A stretch of 64,000 nt of DNA from Ilex aquifolium (taxonomy: Eukaryota > Streptophyta > Magnoliopsida > Aquifoliales > Aquifoliaceae). Under the pieces are notes generated by a model. It searched no databases, had not been told where the DNA came from, and was given only the letters and a program-made list of their open reading frames with translations. How positions within the stretch are numbered: position 1 is the first letter of the stretch; every line of letters begins with the position of its first letter. The stretch covers positions 22,968,811-23,032,810 of the forward strand of contig OX637403.1 of the NCBI GenBank assembly GCA_951799425.1. The letters run 5' to 3'. Positions 23,826 to 33,198 of this stretch are shown piece by piece. A program made the position numbers and the translations under genes.

Positions 23826-24272
23826 GTCGACGCTGTGCTCAATCAAAGGGAAGACAAGAGACCCTATGTAATATACTATGCTAGTAAGACTCTTAATGAA
23901 GCACAAATGAATTACACTACTACTGAAAAAGAGTTTCTATCTGTAGTATTTGCATTGGATAAATTATGGTCTTACATCATTGGTTCACCTATAGTAGTCT
24001 ATACCGATCACTTTGCTTTGAAGTATTTGTTGTTTAAGCAGGATGCCAAACCGAGATTCATTAGGTGGATACTCCTCCTACAAGAATTCAACTTGGCGAT
24101 TAAAGATAAAAAAAGAGTTGAGAACGTAGTGGCGGACCATTTATCCCGACTTGTGGTGCAAGATGCTGATGAGCACATTCCAATCCCTAACTCTTTTCCT
24201 GACGAGTATTTATTTTCGATTCATTCTGTTTGTCCCTGGTATGCTAACATATGTAATTATCTTGCAACGTGA
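23826..24272 (+). pseudogene. RNase H of element C, 3' part
   Basis: It resumes exactly where element A interrupted it (GAVLNQ). It has the YYASKTLNEAQMNYTTTEKEFLSVVFALDK block, a YTDHFALKYL aspartate motif and a VADHLSR end, all open for 145 codons. It is the best-preserved pol segment of element C. Confidence 0.9.
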
Positions 24273-25539
24273 CAAATACTATCGCACTAGAGCCTGGAGG
24301 ATAGACGGAGATTCACAGCGGATGTGAAGTACTTTTACTTTGACAACACGTACCTGTTCAAGTACTGTCCTGACCAAGTCATGCGGAGATACGTACCAGA
24401 AAATGAACAACAAGAGGTCCTCGTATTTTTCCATTCGGAGGTGTGCGGTGGCCATTTCTCCTCAAAGAAGACTTCGGCAAAGATTCTACAGTCAGGTTTT
24501 TACTAGCCCTCTTTGATAAAAGATTGTATCTCTTTCTATAAAGAATGTGATAGGTGCCAACGTTTGGGTAGTGTGATCCGAAGGAACATGATGCCCCTCT
24601 CCCCTGTACTTGTTATTGAGATAGTTGATTGTTGGGGCATCGACTTCATGGGTCCCTTCCCCTTGTCATTTGGCTACCTATACATTCTGCTGGCAGTGGA
24701 CTACGTGTCCAAATGGATGGAGGCTATCCCAACCAAGACCAATGACCACCAGGTCGTGGTCAAGTTTCTCAAGGAGAATATTTTTTCGAGGTTTGGGGTG
24801 CCTCGTGCTATGATAAGCGTGGTGGGTCGCATTTCTGTAATAGGCCATTTGCATCTTTAATGCATAAATATGGCATCACACACAAGGTGTCCACTGCATA
24901 TCACCCACAAACCAATGGCTAAGCCGAGTTGGCCAATAGGGAGATCAAAAATATCCTAGAGAAAACGGTGAATCCCAATAGGAAGGATTCGTCATTTATA
25001 TTGATCGATGCCCTTTGGGCTTACCGCACAGCTTATAAGACAATTCTAAACATGTCTCCCTATCGGCTCGTCTATGGAAAGGCTTGCCATTTGCCGGTTG
25101 AAATGGAATATAAGGCCTATTGGGCCATAAAGACTTTAAACTCAATTTGAGAATGGCCGGAGAGAATAGGAAGCTAGAATTGAATGAATTGGAAGAGATT
25201 CGAAGATATGCATATGAGAGCTCTAAAATTTCAAAAGAGCGGGCTAAGATCTTTCATGACAAATCCATTATAAGGAAGTTATTTCAGCCTGGCCAAAAAG
25301 TGCTCTTATACAACTCTCGTCTCTCAATCTTTCAAGGGAAACTCCGATCCCATTGGGATGACCCCTATCTTGTCAAGGTGGCCTACCTAAATGGAGCTGT
25401 GGAAGTCACAAACCCCGAAGATGGCAAGACATTCAAGGTAAATGGCCAAAGACTTAAGCCATTCTTCGAGGGTTTTGAAGGACAAGGAGTGGAGGAAGAT
25501 TTGATGGATCCGGTCTACTTGGACTTGTTGGAGGAGTAA
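24273..25539 (+). pseudogene. Integrase of element C (degenerate)
   Basis: The HHCC finger spans 24390-24570 and includes CDRCQRLG. The first core Asp lies in WGIDFMGPFP. Lesions: a TAG at 24504-24506; a one-base deletion near 24820 that removes the second catalytic Asp block (SDGG...) from frame; and a TAA replacing Gln in the Gln-Ala-Glu block near 24920. The C-terminal tail is open (25120-25539), ends LDLLEE and has a GQKVLLYNSRL block. No chromodomain, as expected for Athila. Confidence 0.9.
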
Positions 25540-28061
25540 CTGTTCTTATACTTTTTAGTGTACAGTCATTTTTACTTACTTTATCTGTTTATGCTTACCT
25601 ACTTTATCTTTTCGTTTAGTGTTGTTTTTCTTAGTTGCAAATCTTGGTGTTTTTGTCAAAAGCTCAAGTGCGAGGTGTTCTCTAACCCTCCTCATCTTTT
25701 TACAGCCCTTCATTGCATATCATATCTTTTTTGTTGTATTAAGGACAATGCATGAATCAAGTTGGGGGGGGGGGGGTGGGGTGGGGTGAGGTGAACCATT
25801 TGTATGATACACCCATGTTTGTGAAAATTTTTGTTGATAATACAAATTTTTGTGGTCAGAATTCACCTTTCACATATCATACATATTTTTGTTCACAATA
25901 GTTGCAAATTATGTGAAAAATTTGAAAATTTTTGAGAAAATATTTGAATATTGATATGTATTCCCTTATTAAGAGTGCTATGGGCTTTTGATATGTTGAT
26001 CTTCGTGTTGAATTTTGAACATATGAGCACATTATAGAAGTTCATCCTATCCTTGAGTATCACATGTGTTGTTTTTGAACTCACCAATATGTACGCCTTG
26101 AATGTGTAATTTCGTCAATTTACATATTAAGTTCACATTTTAGTGCTTGACATGAATAGTGGAGATAAGTAAGTGCCTATGAGAGCTTTAGTGTCAATCC
26201 TTGTTGGAGGAAACTTACATTTACTCAAAGAACAATTCTTTAAATTTCAAATTTGTTCAATAATCTCATTATATTTGTTTTGGCTAGTTGCATTTGGGTA
26301 GTGGATTAACTTTGTTTTGATTTGTATAAATCTCTCCCATGCCCATCTAGAAAGGATCTTAGGCTATCTTTGATTTACTTTGAGCCTTTGCCCTTTTTCT
26401 TGTGAAATTTTATCCCTAGTGCCTTGATTGAGCCTTAATTGTAAATTCGTTTCCATACCACACAATTGACCAAACCAGTGCAAAATGATAAAAATCTACC
26501 TCACCTTGGTTGTTCCTATAGCTGAATATGAGTGATCATAAAAGAGAAGGAAGTATGGTGCGGAAACTCAAACAAAATGGATGAATGAGGTTGAAACTCA
26601 AAGAGTTGAATGGAAAAGAATGAAAATCCAAGAAAAGGAGAAAAAAAGGGGTGAAAAGAAGAAAGATTGATCAAAAAGAGAAGGAAAATGTTAAGGAAAA
26701 GAAAGAAAAGAAACAAAGAGTATGGTGATAGTGTTGGACTGAAAATCCATTGAAAATGGAGATGTTTTTGAAATAAAAGTCTTTCACTTGGAACAACCCT
26801 ATTTGTTATCCTATATCATTCAGTTCATTTGCCTCAATATCACCCCAAGGACCCATTATAACCCTTGAAAGTCCTAAATGATCTAGACAAGCATGGAGAT
26901 GCATACTTTTAAATGAAAAGAGAAGTTGGTTTTGCAATTTAATGCCCTAGCATTCCTTTCATGAGATTATGCCAAGGCTGCTTCATTTTCATGCATGAAC
27001 TTCATTTTTGGATTATATGTGATCATACTTCGTTCTGTGCACAAAATTCTATCTCACATATACACATGGAGAGCATGCCAAGATAACTAGAGTGTAATTC
27101 ATTATTGGGAGACATCCTTGGTGAGGTTGCATCAAAGCTTAATTTGGATAACCGGAGTGAATGTGAATTCCATTGTGTAAATGCTTAAATTACATGTCTA
27201 TTGCACACACACACGAGTTTGAAAATGAATGTGTAGGTGCATACTCTAGACTAGCATTTAAAACCATAGTGTTGCTCATGTGTGATTGGTTCAGGCATTT
27301 GAACAACGTGTTAGGTAGCCCTATGCTTAAAGGATAGGGGAATATTGCTCAACTTTCGATATTTGATAAGATTTAGGAATGCCCTTGCTATTTGAATATA
27401 TGTTTTACATTTTGGGTATTCATTTTGGTAGTTTAAATTAGAAATCCATGTCTTGTGCTTTAAAAACATCAAAATCATAAATCATATTGCAATTTCAGAA
27501 ATGACTTTGGGTATGATCAATCAACTGTGGTTCATATGAGTGGTTCAAGTTTTTGGTAGGTTAGATATCCTAGAAAGGGTATTGAAATGTTGTGGAGTTG
27601 AGGGAAGTTGGATTGGATGTGAATTTTTCAACAAAGGAATGATTTTGCAGTAAAGGTAAAACCTTCCGAAAGGTTTGTGTATAAACCTTTCGGAAGGTTT
27701 CCCTTACTGAACAGTGGTGCCCCAATAGAAAGTAAAACCTTCCGGAAGGTTTTGATCGACCTTCCGGAAGGTCTTGCCCAGAAACCTAAAAACGAGGGTT
27801 TTAAGTTCGATTTCTTTTAGAAACCCTTCACATTTTCCTTCAAGCTTAAGATTCCAAACCCTCCCTTCCCCCTCAAACCTTTTCCAATCTTCAAAACATT
27901 TCACCAAAGCTCAAATTTCTCATTCCTTTTCTTGATTCAAGTTGATTTTGAAGTGTTTTAGCCGAAAATTTTAGTGTTCTTCATAAACCCTAGATTTTCA
28001 CATTTCCCTCAATCTCTCAAGTCAATCTTTATCTTTCTCAAATCCCTCTACTCCTTTGCTA
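25540..28061 (+). other. Element C spacer between pol and env-like ORF
   Basis: Non-coding. A G-run of AAGTTGGGG type lies at about 25759-25773. The stretch 25860-27340 is a diverged relative of the non-coding interior of element A. A CTTCCGGAAG palindrome cluster lies at 27655-27775, outside any LTR. From 27790 to 28061 the sequence leads into the env-like ORF. Confidence 0.75.
27655..27775. repeat. Internal CCGG-palindrome cassette of element C
   Basis: Four units: CCTTCCGAAAGG, CCTTTCGGAAGG, CCTTCCGGAAGG and CCTTCCGGAAGG. The last is followed by TCTTGCCCAGAA, just as the LTR copies end in TTTTGCCCAGAA. It looks like a piece of the LTR cassette moved into the interior. Confidence 0.85.
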
Positions 28062-29292
28062 TGGCTCGTGTGAATGGGATGTCTATGGATGTTGTTGAGC
28101 CTATGGAGAGGATATTTTGGTTGATTTGGGCACTCCTTGGTGTACGAGTCCCAAGTCCCCACCACCTACGGGCTCTAGCTCCCAGAAGAGGACTGGAGAG
28201 GGCCCTAGTGACCAAGAAAGAGAGGAGAGGAGGACAAAGGTGAGGCATGATGCCCAGAGACAGAGAATAGAATACAAGAATGTCACATGCGAGAGGTACG
28301 TGGTTAAAGTCTCCCTCGAGCCCAGTGATGAAGTTGTGAGGGTGATTGAGCCACGCGGGTTGCATGTTTGGTTTCAAGAAGTTAAGGGCTATAATTTGGG
28401 TTTGTGCCGCGAATTTTATACCAAGTTGTCAGTGTTCAGAGATGAGGGGAGTAGGTTGAGGACCAACTTGCGAGGGAAGACCTTCGAGGTGACCCTCGAC
28501 ATGATTGCTACAGTAATAGGATACGAGGGACCTCCCCCGACTACCCCGGTCTACCCACACAATGTGGAAGGGGGTAGGACTCTCACAGATTATGTGGCTC
28601 TCACCTATGAGGACCCAACCACCTTCAAAGGAACAACATTGGTCAGGGGCCTCAAGCACTCGTACGGGGTAATGAATAAGGTACTTCATTGCAATCTGAT
28701 GCCCCGGGGTTGGGAGAAGAACCCCAATATCTAGAAGTTGGCACTCCTCCACACATTCATAATGGGGGTGGTGATAGATGTGGCTTATTTGATATTGGAG
28801 GAGATGCGGGAGTTTACCAAGGTCGCAAAGCCGAAGGCAAATCTCCCCTTTGGTAGCCTCGTCACCAGACTGTGCGATCACGCCAAGGTGAAACACTACG
28901 CTCACGACACTCTACTCCCTCCCGGAGACTGGAGCCATCGGGAGGTCGAGTAGCAGCAAGAGGGCTGCCAGGACTGGGGCATAAAGACCTAGAGCCCTGA
29001 GACTAGAGCCACCTATTGCAGGTCCATCTACTTCAGCTCCGCCTGCACCTGCCCCTGCCTGCACTATGTCGTAGCATATGGACGCACTGGAGTCCACTAT
29101 GCACGGGCTGTCGATCATGGTGACGTAGCTTTTCCTGCACACATTCTTGGGTGAGCCCATCCTCGGTAGACCTCCGCCGCCTCCTGTTGCTCCTATACCT
29201 TCTACGACTGTGGAGGTGGGAGATGAGGAGGAGGAGGAGGATGAGGAGTCTGAGACTGAGGGGGAGGACGCTTTTGATGAGGATGATGATTA
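28062..29292 (+). pseudogene. Env-like / putative plant transposon protein ORF of element C
   Basis: Athila elements carry an extra ORF after pol; its central region matches what databases call putative plant transposon protein. Here the likely ATG is 28062. After a frame change the main piece (28117-28734) holds FYTKLSVFRDEGS and RGKTFEVTLDMIATVIGY, the usual core. A TAG at 28732-28734 separates it from 28738-28953 (LLHTFIMGVVIDVAYLI). Near the end another frame encodes a strongly acidic tail (GDEEEEEDEESETEGEDAF) up to a stop at 29290-29292. I see no convincing signal peptide or fusion peptide. The envelope role is only a label. Confidence 0.75.
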
Positions 29293-29608
29293 GGATGACT
29301 TTTGTACTTTGTTTTGATTTTTGGTTGTACGTAGCTAGGGTTACTTTTGTCGGCTAGTAGAAGTATCTTTAGTTTTTGGCCATTTTGTTTTGAAATCCGA
29401 ACCCATTGTAATGAACTTTTGAGAATGGTCAATGAAAATGCCACATTTGTTACATTTTAACATTGCCAAAGTCTATTTTTAATTGCAACGTGATTTTTGC
29501 ATTTTGAGTGTTTGGATATTTACTTTTTTAGGTAGATGTTGTTTTAGTTTATAGCTTGTGGTTTGAAATAATGTTTGTTAGGGACTAGCAAAGCTCAAGT
29601 TGGGGGTG
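29293..29608 (+). other. 3' untranslated part and polypurine tract of element C
   Basis: A short AT-rich region ending in GACTAGCAAAGCTCAAGTTGGGGG (29584-29606) directly before the 3' LTR at 29609. Confidence 0.8.
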
Positions 29609-31330
29609 TGATTAGCACAAAACATTGCATATATTGTATGTGTTATGCCCTTTTTATACTTGTTTTTGTTGTGAATTTGGGGAGAAGTGCAGTTAATCTC
29701 CTCTTTAATGGAGTTTTGTGTAAATGTAGGTGAAAAGATGTAAATGGCTTGAGGTAAGCCCCATTGAAGTGTTTGAAATCAATGAAGATGAGGGGATCGC
29801 TTAAAGGAAGGATTGGAGGGTGAAGAAACCAAGAAAAATGCAATTTGGCTAAAAACCTTCCAGAAGGTTTACACTTGGCTTGCTTATTCACTGCCAAAAC
29901 CTTTCGGAAGGTTTTGTCTAATGGAATGAACTTTCTGGAAGGTTTGCATCGACCTTCCGGAAGGTTTTTCTCATTGGAATGTTGTTTCACTTGTTCCTGC
30001 ACAAACCTTCCGGAAGGTTTGCATTGACCTTCCAGAAGGTTTTGCCCAAGATGCTCAGACAACCTGCAACTCAAGCTCTTCCATTTGAGGGCCCCACCTT
30101 CACATCTCCCACTTGTCCCCTGACATCTCTTACACACATACAAGCCTCCCATCACCTCATGTTGTACTTCGGAGGCTCAAGCATTGTACAGGAGGAGAGA
30201 GAAGAGGCAAGCCTGGGAGATGCAGGCTAAGCCTATCCTAGCCTGCCCATTGCAATTCAATCAGCCTCCTATGGATGGGAGGTCTGTCTCACACCTAGGG
30301 GAAGATCCATGGACTTTTTTTATCATTCCTTACAGAATTATTCAGGATTGTAGAGATATAGGGAGAGAAGCTCTAGAAAAGAAGACATAGTTAGAGAGAG
30401 AAAACTTAGATTTTTACATTTCCTTCATCCATTTCACTTGTAGTCTTTTGTAAGGATCTTGTAAGCTTCATTTATTGTCTTTAATGTCATTTATTTCAAG
30501 TACATTACAAGTTTAGTTGAGTATCTTAGATTCTACCATTGTTGCATTTAAGTTTTCATCTCAAGTTCTTCAAATGGGTATTAAATGCACTTTTCTGTAG
30601 TTTATGTTTTCTTGCATTCATATAAGTTCCATTCTTCATTTCTTTACAATGTCTGTTCAATTCATTTATGTTCTTGCATTAAATATGAGTAGCTAAGCTT
30701 TAAGTTGGCTAATCCAAGGGAGAACTCCTCTTGGGAATGCTAAATCAACTCTTTTTCTTTCCTCCTCGTAGTGTACGTTGATTTGGTTTGACTAGGTTGA
30801 GTGTGGACATGGTTGTGAGTTCATGATACACCGTACACTTGTCACGGTGTATGCTTGAATCCTCACCTCCATTTTAGTCCCGCGCTTCCTATGAATCAAT
30901 CAAACATCTAGACACCATTGGAGGGAGGTCTTGAGTTAATTTGACATTCTCATTGGAATGACCTCTTCGGATTAGCCAACACTTGTTTCCATTTCATTTT
31001 CTATCACAAACTTCACTCACCAAAACACAAACTCAAAGATTTTTACACTTTTCCTCTTTCACCAAAAATCACCTTCAAAAGGATTCACCTCCTTCCCTGA
31101 GGAGATGACCTTGGAATATGATTTCCAAGTAAAACACGACATTCAAAAGTCTCCCTGCGCTTGGGGAGCACTTTTGTTCACACAGCCACACACATTTCAT
31201 CCCACACTATTCCGTTTACCCCATTTCTTGCATCATTTTCGAGGGAGAGTGACACTCCCCTATTCGTATAAGCCATGCACACATTGAAGGATGATGTTCA
31301 GAAATTAGGGTCGACGGCATAAACCAAGCA
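29609..31330 (+). repeat. 3' LTR of element C
   Basis: 1722 bp, TGATTAGCAC...ACCAAGCA, ending at the ORC1 exon. Palindrome cassette at 29855-30045; conserved inverted repeat at 30714-30734. Confidence 0.92.
29855..30045. repeat. CCGG-palindrome cassette (CTTCCGGAAG type)
   Basis: About six units of CCTTCCGGAAGG type, with one fewer spacer block than the 5' LTR copy, so unit number differs between the two LTRs of element C. Confidence 0.85.
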
Positions 31331-31398
31331 TAGTTTCTTCAGGAATTATATACCAACGTCCCCGAAACAAATATCCACCATCCACCTCTTTCCAAATT
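31331..31398 (-). pseudogene. ORC1: ORC1 exon 2, 5' part (BAH domain), cut by element C
   Basis: After an AG acceptor (31400-31399) the minus strand encodes the ORC1 BAH segment ending in GRWYIIPEET. It stops exactly at the 3' end of element C's 3' LTR. The last five bases (31331-31335, minus AACTA) are one copy of the target duplication; the other copy, AACTG, is at 10007-10003. The exon resumes 21 kb away. Confidence 0.93.
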
Positions 31399-31505
31399 CT
31401 TTAGGCATCACAACTGTCATAAAACTTATCATCATCCATCATTAACAATAGATTCATTAAGACAAACTATAGTAATTTCATGTCATTTCTTAAGGTAAAA
31501 TGTAC
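31399..31505 (-). other. ORC1: ORC1 intron 1
   Basis: A 107 bp intron with GT (31505-31504) and AG (31400-31399) on the minus strand. Nothing else is seen in it. Confidence 0.85.
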
Positions 31506-32283
31506 CTCTCGATGTGAGCCGCCCATTAATCACTTGAAAGAAGCTTCTCCCTTGCGACTTAGTCGTTTCTTCCCTGCTGGTGGCTGAGGTACTTCAACCT
31601 TTTTCCTCAATTTTTTTGCCACACAATAATCACAAATCCAATCTCCTTCTAGGACCTCTTTCAGTAGCGACTTTAAGAATTTCAAATGAAACCCACCCAA
31701 ACAATCATCACATTCAATCATCACAGCCATGCCAGTCTTGAAACAAACCCTACACTCTCCCACTTCTGGGTCTTCCTCACCCGAGCTTGCATCCTCTCTT
31801 CTCTTCTTTTCACATACACATCGTCCCCCACCAAAAACTCACCCCTGTCATATTCCACGTTCTTATAATACACCCTTTTCTTTGATCCCCCATAACTCTT
31901 CAAAACCCTTGTTTTTTCGGTGCCCACTTTGTTTTCAGTAAATTTCTTTCTTTTTTTGGCCTCATAATGATCTGGTGATACGGGTGCTAATGAACCATCG
32001 ATTCGATTAATGCCCGATTTTTATTTCGATGCAATGGCATTCTGGGCGGATTTCGGGTTATGAGTAACTAATTTTGGTAGGTTTCGAAATTGAAGTGAAG
32101 GGATTTTGGGAGGGAAGATCTGGGTAGTGGTGGAACAGGGGAGGAGATGAGGCCGGGAGAGCGGCGACGAGGGGTTGGAGTGGTTGGGGTAGGTGTAGTG
32201 GAACAATAATGTGGGATTTGTTGCTTGGGGTTCTTGTGAGGAGGTGAAGTTTGCTTTGATTTCGTCTTTGGGGTTTCAACCAT
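31506..32283 (-). pseudogene. ORC1: ORC1 exon 1 (N-terminus, BAH start and PHD finger), broken
   Basis: The likely start ATG is at 32283, opening a basic, Pro/Ser/Thr-rich N-terminus typical of plant ORC1. Lesions seen: a frame change between about 32206 and 32100; an in-frame TAA at 32023-32021; extra bases in an AGAGAG run near 31794-31800 just before the PHD finger; a second frame change near 31555; and TTA-to-TAA at 31528-31526 where ORC1 proteins have Leu before Trp-Ala-Ala. In the PHD finger, the Cys after FHLK is Phe, so one of the eight zinc ligands is missing. The exon ends at a good GT donor (31505-31504). Confidence 0.9.
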
Positions 32284-32415
32284 TGAGGTGGAGGTGTCGC
32301 AGAGATTCCAGATGTGGGTTGGAAGTGTGGCAGAGATTGCAGACGTGGGGGTCAAGATGAAGGAGCTAGAAAAGAGAGAGATAAGGGGTGGGAATTGGCA
32401 GGAAAATACCGTTAG

Positions 32416-32436
32416 TTTGGCGGCTTTTTTTAAATA
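32416..32436 (-). promoter_or_regulatory. E2F-like site and TATA-like box upstream of ORC1
   Basis: TTTGGCGG at 32416-32423 fits the E2F consensus (WTTSSCSS), about 135 bp upstream of the ORC1 start. TATTTAAA lies next to it on the gene strand at 32436-32429. Plant ORC genes are known E2F targets, so this is probably the remnant S-phase promoter. The surroundings are not otherwise conserved enough to judge activity. Confidence 0.6.
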
Positions 32437-33183
32437 GGTGGACCGTTGGAAGAGATGAGATATTGAATTAAGCCTTGGGACTGTGGGATTGCAATATAAT
32501 TACAGGCAACAATCCACAACATTTATAATATAAAACAAGGTAGACTTCAATAAGTCCATTTAACGGTTTCAAATAAACTCATTCAACGGCCATCAACATC
32601 CCTCTCATAACCATTTATATTGCACCGTACCTTCGGGTACAGGTTACTACTAGTCGTGTAATATTCTCAAAATAACATTGTTTTGAGAACAACTCCAAAT
32701 ATTTTTTTTTTTTTTGCTGAAACGCAAACAACAACAACAACAACAAAATGAAGGTATGGGTGTCGATTTTTTATCCGAACAAACAGGACATCAATCCGAA
32801 CATTAGAATGTTTGACATGAATAATAGTATAATTAAATGGTATGATCTTATTTTTTTTCTTGATTTGGTATTGCATCAATTGTCTTAGAATCAAAAAAAT
32901 TTAAATATAATTTCGCTAATATTTTGGATCAAATAGATTTTTAATTCATGAATTTAATTGAGAAAGAAAGGGATATTAGTTATATGGTTTTTGGTTCACT
33001 ATTTATTCCAAGATAACATTAACATAGCATAACTCGAACATAAATAAGCAAGAAAGATAAGTCCAATATTATTTATGGAATGACAGAGTATGACTTTGAC
33101 ATCCCCTAAATGAAGGTTATTATAAGTTTGAAGTCAATTCTCTCTATTTCTCTCCTTTCAAGAACATGATAACGCTACAGTAA
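32437..33183. other. Upstream flank of ORC1, AT-rich
   Basis: No gene is seen. It contains an AAC microsatellite (about 32727-32747). Its part 33001-33125 is repeated at 63677-63806. It ends in AGTAA (33179-33183), the target duplication of element D. Confidence 0.7.
33001..33125 (+). repeat. Duplicated segment X, left copy
   Basis: It begins ATTTATTCCAAGATAAC and ends near AAGGTTATTATA. It is near-identical and in the same orientation as 63677-63806, which carries a few extra bases in a CATAA run. Confidence 0.88.
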
Positions 33184-33198
33184 TGATTAGCACAAAAC

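Larger units (their letters stand above)
10008..31330 (+). mobile_element. Element C: Athila-type LTR retrotransposon inserted in ORC1 exon 2
   Basis: It has LTRs at 10008-11718 and 29609-31330, a tRNA-Asp-type primer site, degenerate gag, protease, RT, RNase H and integrase, an env-like ORF, and a polypurine tract, in that order. It is flanked by CAGTT (10003-10007) and TAGTT (31331-31335), a target duplication with one later change. Two other insertions interrupt it: 12639-14073 in gag and element A (17167-23825) in RNase H. Subtracting both leaves an element of about 13.2 kb, a normal Athila size. Many stops and frameshifts show that it is old and inactive. Confidence 0.92.
4502..32283 (-). 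pseudogene. ORC1: ORC1-like origin recognition complex subunit 1, fragmented pseudogene
   Basis: ORC1 is the AAA+ ATPase subunit of the origin recognition complex; plant ORC1 also has a PHD finger inserted in a BAH domain. Eleven exons can be placed on the minus strand: 31506-32283, 31331-31398 joined with 9935-10007, 8700-8849, 8515-8613, 8241-8392, 8066-8165, 7810-7932, 7563-7724, 7405-7462, 4741-4918 and 4502-4603. Phases are consistent from exon 1 to exon 9. Removing the 5-bp duplication makes exon 2 exactly 136 bp, which restores the phase left by exon 1. Visible domains in order are PHD (CRVC...CDDC...WICDYC), BAH, Walker A (GVPGTGK), Walker B (LIDELDLL) and the sensor-2 region (SGDARRA). 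Retroelements sit in exon 2, intron 9 and exon 11. With frameshifts, stops, lost splice sites and no C-terminal part, it cannot make ORC1. Confidence 0.93.

Noticed and set aside
28117-28734. 205-codon ORF as an independent host gene
   Set aside because: It lies between integrase and the 3' LTR of element C and matches the downstream ORF typical of Athila elements.
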